From CBDBND01 sp965207985 (GTDB taxonomy: Bacteria > Pseudomonadota > Alphaproteobacteria > Rhodospirillales > Rhodospirillaceae), in assembly GCA_965207985.1 (NCBI GenBank), contig CBDBND010000035.1, positions 558,001 through 622,000 of the forward strand: a stretch of 64,000 nt of DNA, written 5' to 3'. Positions 7,461 to 16,910 of the stretch are shown one piece after another (within the stretch, counting starts at the first letter, position 1; each line of letters starts with the position of its first letter). Position numbers and translations under genes: made by a program. The notes under the pieces were generated by a model. That model worked only from the letters and a program-made list of their open reading frames with translations, was not told the DNA's origin and ran no database searches.

Positions 7461-8490
7461 GAATCTGATTGACTACCCGTCTGGAAATCTCAAAGTTTAC
7501 GGTTTCCTCCGTACGCTGTTCCGACGAGGAAGATCGTGGCCCGCCTTGGTCTTGGAACTGAGCGTCGGGCAGGTTCTGACCCACTGTCACGTTGTCGGGG
7601 TCGGTCTCTAGAGTCTGCAGATTCTCATCAACCGTAACCGTCGAGCGGGGCACAGAGCCATCGGGATCGTAGATCTCCTCTTCCGTCACCACCCGGTCGA
7701 AATCCATTTCGGCTCGCACTTCAGCCCGCACTTTGCCGGGTCCGAGAGAGCTTTCCACCATCTCGATGATGGTGGACGACAGCCGATTTTCCAGATTGAC
7801 CCGCGCTTCGTCTTGCTGGACGGCGATCATTTCGTCGGCGGCGGCGAAGGTACGGGACAGCAGAGTACCCCGTTCGTCGACAATGGAAATGTTGTTGGGT
7901 TTCAACTTTGGAACGGCTGCGGCAATGATGTGCTGAACGGCCTGAACTTGATTGGCGTCCAGCCGGCCGGAGGACATTTTGACATAAACGGATGCGGTCG
8001 GTTCCTGGGTTTCGCGGGTAAACATTTCCCGTTGCGGCATGACCAGGTGAACCCGGGCGGACTGCACCCCGTCGATGGATCTGACGGTCCGGGACAGTTC
8101 GCCTTCAAGGGCGCGCACCAAGTTGACGTTTTGCATGAAGTTGGTGGCACCGAGGGCGTCCATTTCGTCGAACAGCTCATAACCGACGGACCCGCCGGAA
8201 GGCAGAGCGAGTTCGGCCATCTGTAGACGCACCCGGGTGACCTCGTCCGCCGGGACCATGATTTCTGAACCATCCTGGTTGATCTGGAAATTGACACCGG
8301 ACAGTTCCAGCTGGCGAACGATCTCACGGGAATCCACCTGGTTCAGATTCCCGTACAACAATTCCATGGGCGATGAAGAGAATCGTGTGGCGAAGAAAAC
8401 AATAAACGCGATCAGCCCGACGGATACCCCTGCCATGGCAGCCAGTCGGGCAGGCCCAAGATTCTTGAGCTGCTGCATAAACGGATTCAC
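7453..8490 (-). pseudogene. fliF: fliF (MS-ring protein), 3'-truncated
   Basis: The gene starts at GTG 8490, preceded by AGAGGGA, with VNPFMQQLKNLGPARLAAMA and a transmembrane segment GVSVGLIAFIVFFATRF. The YscJ/FliF ring-building motifs follow (ELLYGNLNQVDSREIVRQLE, PSGGSVGYELFDEMDALGAT, and the RSIDGVQSARVHLVMP segment). Homology continues to ETVNFEISRRVVNQIRE, just before the second membrane segment. There a deletion joins it out of frame to fliG. About 150 C-terminal residues, including the second transmembrane segment and the FliG-binding tail, are gone. Confidence 0.88.
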
Positions 8491-8676
8491 GTTCGGTCCC
8501 TCTTCTTGATCGGACAGACGTCGTGCTGAAAGCGTTGTGTCCCGGTGGCTTTCGGCGCCTGTCAGTCCATTTACCTCTAATCCGCAAAAGTAGTGGGGCG
8601 GGGTGAAGAAGACGTTAACACTGGGCAAGATTTGCCGGGTTGACCCAGGCGCAGAACCGCCGCTCACTGGGTCATT

Positions 8677-9690
8677 ATGGGTGCCAAAACGCCATCGCGA
8701 GGGTCACGGCCAATACCACCGGCCGTTGTCCTTGATCTGAGTGCCGTCATCGCCACGGTAACCGCCGGTCAGCCCCGCGTTTTACTGGTGGAAGGTAATG
8801 ATAAGGGCGATTCGCAGCGGCCCCGACTGCCCTTTGGTCCGTTTGATCCTGAAGGGGACCGCACCATGGAAGAGGGTCTGCGCCGGTGGGTTGCAGATCA
8901 AACCGGCCTCAACCTGGGATTCGTCGAGCAGCTCTATACCTTCGGTGACAGGTTCAGGGACCCCAGTGAGCGGGCTGGGGGGCCGCGGCCCATCTCCGTT
9001 GGTTATGTGGCTTTGGTGCGCCAATCTGCGGCCCGCCGGCCTGCCGGCGCCTCCTGGTTTGACTGGTACCGCCTGTTCCCATGGGAAGATTGGCGCGCAG
9101 GCCCACCACCGGTCCTCAACGACCTGATCGAGCCCATGCTCAAACAGTGGGTGGACGGAGCCTCCGATTCCCCCGCGAGGAAAGCCCGAAGGGAACGGGC
9201 TGACGTCGCCTTTGGTTTTAGTGACGTGGGCTGGGATGCGGACCGGGTCTTAGAACGGTATGAGCTCCTCTATGAAGCCGGTCTGGTGGCGGAAACCCTG
9301 GCTGACGGTCGGATCGAGACCGATTCGGCGCAAGAGGAGGCCCACCTTGTGACGGGTCTGCCACTGGCTCAGGATCACCGCCGGATTCTGGCGACGGCGT
9401 TGGGCCGTTTGCGGGGTAAAATCCGCTACCGGCCGGTGATTTTTGAGGTTATGCCCAACGAATTTACCCTGTTTCAGTTGCAAAAGGCGGTTGAGGGCCT
9501 GGCAGGTGCACTCCTGCACAAACAGAATTTCCGCCGGCTTGTGGCTGCGGAAGGCCTGGTCGAGCCCACCGGCCGGGTTTCTGCCGAAACCGGCGGCCGG
9601 CCTGCGGAACTGTTCCGATTCCGTCGTGACGTGGTCCGGGAACGCCCCGCGCCCGGTGTGCGTGTGCCCCGCAAACGGCGTCCAAAATAA
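8677..9690 (+). CDS. nadQ: NadQ-type (Nudix-related, COG4111-like) regulator of NAD synthesis
   Basis: A 337-residue protein with a Nudix-like N-terminal domain (VLLVEGNDKGDSQRPRLPFG through WVADQTGLNLGFVEQLYTFG) that lacks a full Nudix box, and a C-terminal winged-helix region (FQLQKAVEGLAGALLHKQNF, FRFRRDVVRE). In alphaproteobacteria such proteins sit beside nadA and are predicted repressors of NAD biosynthesis. It lies 179 bases upstream of nadA on the same strand and is divergent from the broken flagellar operon. The role is inferred from context and architecture. Confidence 0.75.
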   Translation: MGAKTPSRGSRPIPPAVVLDLSAVIATVTAGQPRVLLVEGNDKGDSQRPRLPFGPFDPEGDRTMEEGLRRWVADQTGLNLGFVEQLYTFGDRFRDPSERAGGPRPISVGYVALVRQSAARRPAGASWFDWYRLFPWEDWRAGPPPVLNDLIEPMLKQWVDGASDSPARKARRERADVAFGFSDVGWDADRVLERYELLYEAGLVAETLADGRIETDSAQEEAHLVTGLPLAQDHRRILATALGRLRGKIRYRPVIFEVMPNEFTLFQLQKAVEGLAGALLHKQNFRRLVAAEGLVEPTGRVSAETGGRPAELFRFRRDVVRERPAPGVRVPRKRRPK

Positions 9691-9783
9691 GAGATTTTCT
9701 GCCGACAACGGACCTGTGAACGGCCTATCAGGCCTGATTTCTTGACTCTGACACCAACCCTGCCTAAATCTTTCACTCAGCGC

Positions 9784-9837
9784 GAGCATAAGAGCGTGCT
9801 TTTTTATGCACTCCCCATATGCTCAAAATTAGTATAA
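9784..9837 (+). promoter_or_regulatory. Candidate NadQ operator region upstream of nadA
   Basis: The block holds GAGCATA (9784-9790), TATGCAC (9805-9811) and TATGCTC (9818-9824) followed by AGTATA (9831-9836). TATGCTCAAAATTAGTATA is an imperfect palindrome, and GAGCATA is the exact inverse of TATGCTC. The position, 30-85 bases before the nadA start, suits a repressor site. Which repeat is the true operator cannot be settled by eye. Confidence 0.45.
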
Positions 9838-9868
9838 GTGTCACCTCACTGTCTAAGAGATTGACGTC

Positions 9869-10897
9869 ATGAATGCGTCCCATATCGCCCCGGCCGACCT
9901 GACATACAACGAAGAGATCCAGAGCCGCACGGCTCCCTTGTATGACCGGGTGAAGAAGGTCATTCCCGAGATCGAATGGGCGGTTCATGCCCCTAAGATT
10001 GATGCCATCAATCGCCTTAAAGCGCAGCGTAACGCCGTCATCCTCGGCCACAACTACATGACGCCGGAAATCTACCATTGTGTTGCTGATATCGTCGGTG
10101 ACTCGCTGGCTCTGGCGCGCCATGCCGCCGATACGGACGCCGATATCATTGTCATGGCCGGCGTGCACTTCATGGCCGAGACAGCCAAGTTGATCAATCC
10201 GGACAAGACCGTGCTGATCCCCGATCTCCGCGCCGGATGTTCACTGGCGGCCTCCATCACCGGCGCCGATGTGCGTTTGATGAAGGAAAAGTATCCCGGC
10301 GTGCCGGTGGTGACCTACGTCAATACCTCTGCCGATGTAAAAGCCGAGTCCGACATTTGCTGCACGTCCGGCAATGCCAAGCAAATCATCGAATCCCTCG
10401 GTGTCGACCGGGTCATCATGTTGCCCGATGAATACCTGGCGCAAAACATTGCCCGCGAAACCGACGTCGATATCATCACCTGGAAAGGCCGCTGTGAGGT
10501 GCACGAACAGTTTACTGCCCAAGACATGCGGGACTTCCGGTCCAGTTATCCCGGTGTGGTCATCCTGGCTCATCCCGAGTGTCCGCCGGATGTCATCGAC
10601 GAAGCGGACTTCTCCGGCTCCACAGCGGGTATGGGCAACTATGTGGGTGAACACCAACCGGGCCGGGTTGTTCTGGTGACCGAGTGTTCCATGAGCGACA
10701 ACGTCTCCGCACAGTATCCCGATATCGAATTCGTCAAGCCGTGCAATCTGTGCCCGCACATGAAACGCATTGAGCTCGACAACATTCTGACCGCTCTGCA
10801 GAACATGGAGCACGAAGTCACCATCGATCCGGCCATTGCCGAGAACGCCCGGCGTTCGGTGGACCGCATGCTTAATGGCTGGACGCCAGACGCGTAG
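9869..10897 (+). CDS. nadA: Quinolinate synthase NadA
   Basis: A 342-residue NadA that condenses iminoaspartate with dihydroxyacetone phosphate to quinolinate using a [4Fe-4S] cluster. Family motifs are ILGHNYMTPEIYHCVADIVG, RAGCSLAAS with Cys124, Cys209 in WKGRCEVH, LAHPECPP and PCNLCPHMKRI with Cys295. Cys124, Cys209 and Cys295 match the expected cluster ligands. The length is normal for the longer NadA type. It is followed after 32 bases by nadC. nadB is not in the window. Confidence 0.97.
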   Translation: MNASHIAPADLTYNEEIQSRTAPLYDRVKKVIPEIEWAVHAPKIDAINRLKAQRNAVILGHNYMTPEIYHCVADIVGDSLALARHAADTDADIIVMAGVHFMAETAKLINPDKTVLIPDLRAGCSLAASITGADVRLMKEKYPGVPVVTYVNTSADVKAESDICCTSGNAKQIIESLGVDRVIMLPDEYLAQNIARETDVDIITWKGRCEVHEQFTAQDMRDFRSSYPGVVILAHPECPPDVIDEADFSGSTAGMGNYVGEHQPGRVVLVTECSMSDNVSAQYPDIEFVKPCNLCPHMKRIELDNILTALQNMEHEVTIDPAIAENARRSVDRMLNGWTPDA

Positions 10898-10929
10898 TCC
10901 GTTCCCCTTCAACACGCCCTGATGGTGCT

Positions 10930-11790
10930 GTGACCGCCCCCGCTTTCCCGCTGCCGGATGCGCTGCTCGACCGCTGTGTCGGTGCCGCGCTGGAGGAGGA
11001 CCTGGGATCAGCCGGTGATATCACGTCCAGCCTTACGGTCGATGCGGACGCAAAGGCCACGGCGCGGATCGTTGCAAGACTGGCGGGAGTGATAGCCGGG
11101 CTTGACGTGGCGGTTCGTGTTTTCGCTTTGGTCGACGCCAGCCTTGCCGTCGATACGCTGGCCCAGGACGGGGACGGTGTGACCGCCGGCAGCGAAGTGC
11201 TCGAAATATCGGGCAACGCCCGCGCTATCCTCACGGCAGAACGCACGGCGCTCAATTTTCTCGGCCACCTTTCGGGCATTGCGACGGAAACCCGCAAACT
11301 TGTCGATGCCGTCGCCCATACCAAAGCGCGCATTTGCTGCACCAGAAAGACGACCCCGGGCCTCCGGGCCTTGGAAAAATATGCCGTGAGCTGCGGCGGC
11401 GGTTTTAACCACCGTTTCGGCTTGAGCGACGGTCTGCTCATCAAAGACAATCACATCATCGCCGCCAACGGCGTCGCCGACGCGGTGCGCCGGGCGAAGA
11501 CAAAGCTCGGGCATATGGTCAAAATCGAAGTGGAAGTGGATGACATCGGTCAAATCGAACCGGCTTTGAACGCAGGGGCCGACGTCATCATGCTCGACAA
11601 CATGAACCCGACGGGTATGGCGGAAGCGGCTCGTCTCATTGAAGGGCGGGCGACAGTGGAGGCGTCTGGGTCCATTACCGCGGACACCGTGGTAATGGTG
11701 GCCGAAAGCGGCGTCGATGTCATTTCCGTCGGCTGGATCACCCACTCGGCTCCCTCTCTGGACGTAGGGCTGGACTTTACCGAGTCTTGA
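10930..11790 (+). CDS. nadC: Nicotinate-nucleotide pyrophosphorylase (carboxylating) NadC
   Basis: A 286-residue quinolinate phosphoribosyltransferase that makes nicotinate mononucleotide from quinolinate and PRPP. Visible motifs are ALEEDLGSAGDITS at the start, the TARIVARLAGVIAGL segment, LNFLGHLSGIATETR, ICCTRKTTPGLRALEKYAV with the substrate-binding basic residues, GGGFNHRFGLSDGLLIKDNH, EVEVDDIGQ, DVIMLDNM and VEASGSI. The start is GTG. It is probably co-transcribed with nadA. Confidence 0.97.
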   Translation: MTAPAFPLPDALLDRCVGAALEEDLGSAGDITSSLTVDADAKATARIVARLAGVIAGLDVAVRVFALVDASLAVDTLAQDGDGVTAGSEVLEISGNARAILTAERTALNFLGHLSGIATETRKLVDAVAHTKARICCTRKTTPGLRALEKYAVSCGGGFNHRFGLSDGLLIKDNHIIAANGVADAVRRAKTKLGHMVKIEVEVDDIGQIEPALNAGADVIMLDNMNPTGMAEAARLIEGRATVEASGSITADTVVMVAESGVDVISVGWITHSAPSLDVGLDFTES

Positions 11791-12008
11791 GGTTTCCCAC
11801 GCCATCTGCTGATCAATTGCGTGACGCCTAAATGACACATTGCGGTTGCACGGCCATCGCTTTCACCGACGTGAACACCGGCGAGGTGATGTGCAACACC
11901 GGCAAGGGTGGAGCGCTCTGAGTTCTGCCTAATCGAGTCAATGCCGTCCATGATCAAGTCCTCTCCAATGACCCTTGTGCATCCCATTTGACAGAACAGG
12001 GTTATACG

Positions 12009-12299
12009 ATGTGTGCAGCATACTGGCGCAATGACAACGCAGTTGCCCTAAAAATTCTGGAACGCATAGATGCACTGTCTGTTTTTCAGCCGACTCCATG
12101 GACCAATCTCAATCTCGTGGCATTCAAAGACCCAGCACAGGCACAGGACATGCTGCGCTTTGGCTGGTTTTACGCAGGACAGGAAAAAAGAATTGGTGAA
12201 CTGCAGATCACCAATGTCATTCGTGGAGACTACATTCAACAGCTGGAAGACGCCTTAAAGAATCAAGAAAACGAAGGCCCGATACAATTGGACGAATAA
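12009..12299 (+). CDS. Hypothetical protein
   Basis: A 96-residue protein from ATG 12009 (MCAAYWRNDNAVALKILERI), preceded by AGGG; an in-frame TTG at 11988 would add seven residues. It contains SVFQPTPWTNLNLVAFKDP and an amphipathic tail. No family recognised. It ends 5 bases from the end of the convergent glycosyltransferase gene. The 218 bases between nadC and this gene hold only a 29-codon ORF (11832-11921) that I do not call. Confidence 0.6.
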   Translation: MCAAYWRNDNAVALKILERIDALSVFQPTPWTNLNLVAFKDPAQAQDMLRFGWFYAGQEKRIGELQITNVIRGDYIQQLEDALKNQENEGPIQLDE

Positions 12300-12303
12300 C
12301 CGA

Positions 12304-14067
12304 TTAGGCGTGTTCTGCGAGGCGGTTAGCAAAGGCCTGCCGTAATACATTGCCAACTTGCAATCCGACAAAATCAGACAAACCCAATCGAGCGCGTTCA
12401 GCCATTTCCTTTACCGCTTGCGCCATTTCACTTCGCAAAGCTACGTCACGCGCCATACGTACAGCGACGGCAACATAGTCGTCGCGCTTGTTGGCAACAA
12501 GGACATCAAGGCCAATTTCCTTGAGCAATGCGGCACTCTGCCGGCACCGTGCCGTATGACCTTGCATGACCACGGGTGGACACCCGCAGATCAGAGGCTC
12601 AACAATGGAGACCGCACCCGAGTACGGAAAACTGTCGAGGTATACATCTGCCAGATTGAGCAGTCCCAGTATGGGTGCTCGGTTAGGTTGGGCGTCCAAA
12701 AAGTGCACGCGGTCCGGATTAACATCAGCAGCTGAAAATTGGGCCCGTAGAAACCGGACAAAACTTGTCCGCTGCGGATACTGCGCCGCCCAATTGGGGT
12801 TAAAGGGATACAAAACCAGCTGAGATTCCGGCAACGCTTCCAGAACACGGATCCATGCATCGACAAGGTCGGGTCCGATTTTGAAGACATTGGCTCCCGA
12901 AACAAAAATGGAGCCCGTTTCGGGCAGATTGAGATCGCTACGTTTCAAGTCTTGCGCTGGGGGAATTCCGTCCACAAACAAATAGTGGTTTGTAGATCCG
13001 TTGATCAGCGCGAGTTCTTCGGTGTAGTCATCTTGTGCGTCATCGGGCTCGTTCAGTGTGCCGTTGATATACAGATCCACTGTGTCAAACCCTGTTGTCA
13101 GCGGGCAGGCGTGCATGGTGGCTTGAAGGCGCGCCAAGCGCTGCGCCATCAAGAGTGTCCACGGAAACGTTGCGATATTCGTCACATTGGCTGCGCCGAT
13201 AAGAATGTCCAGGTCTTCCCGCTTGATGATTTCTGCCGCCTCGATCAGATCATCCACGGGGACGGGGATCAGAGCGTCCGTAAAATCGGAAACGCCTCGG
13301 CTTACACTGTCTGCGGCCGCGTCAGGAACAAAGGCCGTGAGATGAAAGGCGTCTTTATCGATACCCAGAAGATGTCCCCGTATGGCTGCCATTTCCGATT
13401 GTGCGCCGGGGCTGAGAATGCCGAGCCGTAGCCGGTCGGGCATCTGATTGGGCCAGACGGGTACGGCGTCACGCGCGAGTCCTGAGATTTCCAGGTGCAG
13501 GCGGATGAGGTTGGCGCGCATGACGCCAATGTTTTTCAACGATACGTCTTCCCCATAGATCGGGGTCAAGATGAAGTCGTCCATGAAGCCGTCGAGGATA
13601 GCGCGTCTGAAATCCGGTTCTTCGATCACCCGGGCTGCTTTTTCAATTTCCTCCATGGATGCCGTGAGATGAATCAGCGCCTGCCGGCGGGCCCCTTCTT
13701 TTTCAAAGAACTGAGGTAAACCCAGAAGCGCACGCACCATTGTGGCTGACAGCTCTGTCGGCACGTCGATGAGATCAAAGGAACGCTCGATGCGGTAGGA
13801 ATACATAAACAAATTAAGCGCGAGATAGGCGCAGGCCTTACGCACGGGGTCGTATTCAACCGTCAACATGCGATGGCAACGCTCGGCAACCGCTTGATCC
13901 ACTTTTGTCATCGGCAGGTGGCGGAGACCCGAGTTGTACATGGTTGCAAGTGCATCGCCGGATGACGCATTAGTCAACGCCGCAATTTTTTCAACGCGCG
14001 CATCTAGACAGATTTCTGCCAACTCTCGTCGCAGATCACGCAGCTTGCTTTCAGCTTCTGAATCCAT
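12304..14067 (-). CDS. GT41/SPINDLY-like glycosyltransferase
   Basis: A 587-residue protein. The C-terminal half has the O-GlcNAc-transferase (GT41) type signature: RLRLGILSPGAQSEMAAIRG at the start of the first Rossmann-like lobe, SGANVFKIGPDLVDAWIRVL, LYPFNPNW, RVHFLDAQPNRAPILGLLNL, and ADVYLDSFPYSGAVSIVEPL with GCPPVVMQGHTARCRQSAA. The N-terminal part is helical without clear TPRs. The gene overlaps the end of waaA by 17 bases, so it is co-transcribed with it and may decorate LPS or proteins. The exact substrate is unknown. Confidence 0.82.
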   Translation of the reverse strand: MDSEAESKLRDLRRELAEICLDARVEKIAALTNASSGDALATMYNSGLRHLPMTKVDQAVAERCHRMLTVEYDPVRKACAYLALNLFMYSYRIERSFDLIDVPTELSATMVRALLGLPQFFEKEGARRQALIHLTASMEEIEKAARVIEEPDFRRAILDGFMDDFILTPIYGEDVSLKNIGVMRANLIRLHLEISGLARDAVPVWPNQMPDRLRLGILSPGAQSEMAAIRGHLLGIDKDAFHLTAFVPDAAADSVSRGVSDFTDALIPVPVDDLIEAAEIIKREDLDILIGAANVTNIATFPWTLLMAQRLARLQATMHACPLTTGFDTVDLYINGTLNEPDDAQDDYTEELALINGSTNHYLFVDGIPPAQDLKRSDLNLPETGSIFVSGANVFKIGPDLVDAWIRVLEALPESQLVLYPFNPNWAAQYPQRTSFVRFLRAQFSAADVNPDRVHFLDAQPNRAPILGLLNLADVYLDSFPYSGAVSIVEPLICGCPPVVMQGHTARCRQSAALLKEIGLDVLVANKRDDYVAVAVRMARDVALRSEMAQAVKEMAERARLGLSDFVGLQVGNVLRQAFANRLAEHA

Positions 14068-15331
14068 TGACCTTTGACTTGGTTAGGAGTTCCGTCAGAG
14101 CATTGAAGGTCGTTTCCAGTCCGTTCTCTCCAAGCCGGTTGAGAGACTTGGCCGCTTGCGACAAAGAGGTGCGACGGTTTTCATCCATCAAGAGCGTTTT
14201 GATGGTGTTCTGTAGGGCCGCGCCGTCAGTCACTTGAATTGCCATGTTCCCTTCGACCATCGTGCGTGCAATGTCCTCGAAATTTTCCATGTGAGGACCA
14301 AACAGTATGGCACAATCAAAGTGCGTCGGTTCAATGGGGTTTTGCCCCCCAACCGCATCTATACTCTTGCCCATGAACACAACTGGCGCCACCCGATAGA
14401 ACAGACCCAGTTCGGCGAACGTGTCGGCAATGTATACGTCTGTCTTTGAATTCAAAGACTCTTCAGCACTCCGCAAAGACGCGCAAAAACCGCGTGCAGT
14501 CACTCGCTGTTTGAAATAAGTTCCGCGCTCAGGGTGCCGTGGAACAACGACCGTGAGAACAGTCTCGATCTCTTCGGCGAGGGCGTTATGCGTTTCTATG
14601 ACAAGACGCTCTTCCTCCATATGGGTGCTGGCGGCTAGCCATACGGGACGCTCTCCAATGTTGTTTTGTACCTTTTTAACTTCCGCATCCTGAGTTGGTA
14701 GCGGCGCAGCGGACAACTTTAAATTAGGGGCGATCCGTACATCATCAACGCCCAGCTTTCCAAAGTACCCGGCAAAAACTTCAGTCTGACATACGGCCAG
14801 ATCCAGTTCGCTAAAGAGCCTGTTTGCTGTGTGGGAGAAACGCGCCCATCGTTTGAAGGAGCGCTCGGACAACCGTCCATTGATGACGGTCGTGGGTATA
14901 TTGCGTTCCTTCGCGGCTAGAAGCGTATTAGGCCAAATCTCGGATTCCATACGCACAGCGAGGGCAGGCTGCCAATGATCCAAGAACCGGTTGACCCATG
15001 GGCGCCGGTCCCAAGGCGCAAATTGATGGATCACGTTAGGCGGCAACCGGTCCGCCATGACCTGCGCACTGCTTACCGTGCCGGTCGTGATCAGCACTTG
15101 CACTCTAGCCTGCGCCGTCAAGCGCTCGATCAATGGCAGGAGCGTCAGGGATTCACCGACGCTGGCCGCATGGCACCAGACGACCTGACCGGCCGGGCGG
15201 GATAGAGACGACAGACCCCGTCGTTCACTCAGCCTTGAGCCGTCTTCCTTGCCGCGCCAAGCGCGAAGGCGCAGCCACAGCCAAATAGGCCAAGCAAGAC
15301 TATCGGTCAGCAACCTATAGAACGTCAGCAT
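14051..15331 (-). CDS. waaA: 3-deoxy-D-manno-octulosonic acid transferase (Kdo transferase)
   Basis: A 426-residue WaaA/KdtA that transfers Kdo from CMP-Kdo to lipid A at the inner membrane. It starts with a membrane-associated helix (MLTFYRLLTDSLAWPIWLWL), then HAASVGESLTLLPLIERL at about 54-71 with the catalytic Glu60, VQVLITTGTVSSAQVMADRL, QFAPWDRRPWVNRFLDHW, RMESEIWPNTLLAAKERNIP and the donor-binding region FMGKSIDAVGGQNPIEP. The length is typical. Downstream it overlaps a GT41-like gene, forming a two-gene envelope operon. Confidence 0.95.
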   Translation of the reverse strand: MLTFYRLLTDSLAWPIWLWLRLRAWRGKEDGSRLSERRGLSSLSRPAGQVVWCHAASVGESLTLLPLIERLTAQARVQVLITTGTVSSAQVMADRLPPNVIHQFAPWDRRPWVNRFLDHWQPALAVRMESEIWPNTLLAAKERNIPTTVINGRLSERSFKRWARFSHTANRLFSELDLAVCQTEVFAGYFGKLGVDDVRIAPNLKLSAAPLPTQDAEVKKVQNNIGERPVWLAASTHMEEERLVIETHNALAEEIETVLTVVVPRHPERGTYFKQRVTARGFCASLRSAEESLNSKTDVYIADTFAELGLFYRVAPVVFMGKSIDAVGGQNPIEPTHFDCAILFGPHMENFEDIARTMVEGNMAIQVTDGAALQNTIKTLLMDENRRTSLSQAAKSLNRLGENGLETTFNALTELLTKSKVNGFRS

Positions 15332-15418
15332 CGCCGCTTATGCTAACGGAATAGCAAGCGGAGCCGACGCAAAAAAAACATCGGCCCGCGTAAACGAGGC
15401 TTTAAGATGTGAAGGAGG

Positions 15419-15709
15419 TCAGGAGCCGTCAGAAACGAGGAATTCGACCATGGCTTCGGCCTTCAGTGCTTCTTGGCCCGCGGCTTCCGCCTGTGCCCGA
15501 ATCCATGCCTTGGCATCGTCTGCGCTGACCGGATTGTCTTTCAGCATCATGCTGAGCACGGCTTGGGTGGGGAACAGGTTCGCGGCTAGGTCGTCAATGG
15601 CGCCCAGCAGCATTTCGGCGTGGCCCGCATTGGTCTCAGCCAGGTTTTCCATGTCCTCCGAGACCTTGTTCAGGAGGCCTTTTACTTGGCTCATCATAAA
15701 ATCAGACAT
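15419..15709 (-). CDS. Small hypothetical protein
   Basis: A 96-residue acidic, largely helical protein (MSDFMMSQVKGLLNKVSEDM) with AGHAEMLLGAIDDLAANLFP in the middle. The start at 15709 has AGGGAG at good spacing. No family recognised. It lies 88 bases upstream of waaA on the same strand. Confidence 0.65.
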   Translation of the reverse strand: MSDFMMSQVKGLLNKVSEDMENLAETNAGHAEMLLGAIDDLAANLFPTQAVLSMMLKDNPVSADDAKAWIRAQAEAAGQEALKAEAMVEFLVSDGS

Positions 15710-15871
15710 GGAAACTCCCTTCCCGGACTTGCGTTGTGTTTGATTGAGCGGGACAACTCTATCGTTCCGGTCTCCCGCTGTCATGGGAAACCACACGGCT
15801 ATGGGCTAATCGACTTTGGTAAACAAGCCCTTAAAGAGTCACGAAGGACAGTAGAATAAAGCACCTCGCCT

Positions 15872-16501
15872 TTAGTTAGATCCATATCCAGCTTCACAAA
15901 AGTAGTTCCACCATTCTTCTGGTGTGAATAGATCGCACGTTTGTGCAAGGGCGTCGAACATCTGGTCGAATGTTCTGGCACCGATCCGTCGCAAATGAGC
16001 TTTCAGTTTTGAGAATGCCAGTTCGATAGGATTGAGGTCGGGGGAATGTGGTGGCAAGTACAGGAACCAGCAGCGCTTCGCTTTGAGCGCGGCTGCGGCA
16101 TCCTTGTTGCGATGCGCCGCGAGGTTGTCACAGATGACGACAGTTCCCGGCTCTAGTTCGGGTGCGAGAACGTCGCGGATGTAGGCGGCAAATGCCATGC
16201 CGTTCATAGCTCCGTTGATCACCCATGGTGCGATTAGACTGTTATGGGTCAAACCCGCAATGAATGTCTGCGTTCCCCATGCGCCAAAGGGCGTGCTCAT
16301 TTGCAATCGCTTACCGCGCAGGCTTCGCCCGCGCAACCGGGTCAAGTTTGTCTTCACGGATGTTTCGTCAATGAACACAAGACGATGAGGCTGCGCCTGC
16401 ATGGCCGGGATGCGGTGCCGGAACCAGTCCCGACGCAGACGCGTCACCCGAGTATGAAAGCGCTCGGTTGCGATCAACGATTTTTTTATACGTGTAGCCA
16501 A
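15872..16501 (-). CDS. IS630 transposase orfB (DDE catalytic part)
   Basis: A 209-codon frame with the DDE catalytic core: LVFIDETSVKTNLTRLRG (first Asp), TVVICDNLAAHRNKDAA (second Asp), and FLYLPPHSPDLNPIELAFSK (Glu), ending FTPEEWWNYFCEAGY. It overlaps orfA by 134 bases. All three acidic residues are present, so a shifted orfAB product could be active. Confidence 0.87.
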   Translation of the reverse strand: MATRIKKSLIATERFHTRVTRLRRDWFRHRIPAMQAQPHRLVFIDETSVKTNLTRLRGRSLRGKRLQMSTPFGAWGTQTFIAGLTHNSLIAPWVINGAMNGMAFAAYIRDVLAPELEPGTVVICDNLAAHRNKDAAAALKAKRCWFLYLPPHSPDLNPIELAFSKLKAHLRRIGARTFDQMFDALAQTCDLFTPEEWWNYFCEAGYGSN

Positions 16502-16829
16502 GTTTTCTTAGGAAACGCCCAATGGATGCAGCATGGACGATACCCCCGGTGGCCGCTTCCAGGGCTCCGGCCAGTTCTGGTAAAGTAATGTCGCTGTCCT
16601 GCGCCACCAACTCTTCAAGAAATTCCCGATGAGGGGCAAGTTTGCCATGACCTCGGGGACGTCCTTGTAATTCGGGTTCGATAGACCCTGTCTCACGCAA
16701 CTTGCGTTGCCACCGCACCCCCGTTGCGGCGGATATTTTCAAGCGCGCCGCGGCGGCACGACCGCTCAAGCCCTCTTCGATGTATTGTTGGAAACGCGCT
16801 CGAAGCGCTGATGGTAGTGCTGCTGGCAT
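16368..16829 (-). CDS. IS630 transposase orfA (helix-turn-helix part)
   Basis: A 153-codon frame with the N-terminal DNA-binding region of IS630 transposases: RFQQYIEEGLSGRAAAARLK, ATGVRWQRKLRETGSIEP, and a second helix-turn-helix (LPELAGALEAATGGIVHAAS) ending GRFLRKLGYTYKK. Sequence after that point is out of frame. The full protein needs a shift at the A7 run into orfB. Confidence 0.85.
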   Translation of the reverse strand: MPAALPSALRARFQQYIEEGLSGRAAAARLKISAATGVRWQRKLRETGSIEPELQGRPRGHGKLAPHREFLEELVAQDSDITLPELAGALEAATGGIVHAASIGRFLRKLGYTYKKIVDRNRALSYSGDASASGLVPAPHPGHAGAASSSCVH

Positions 16830-16910
16830 GGAAAATCCTCCCGAATTAAGGAGGAATCACAATTCGCAAAGATTGGGAAGACCATCGATTCAACATTCAA
16901 AATCGACGCT

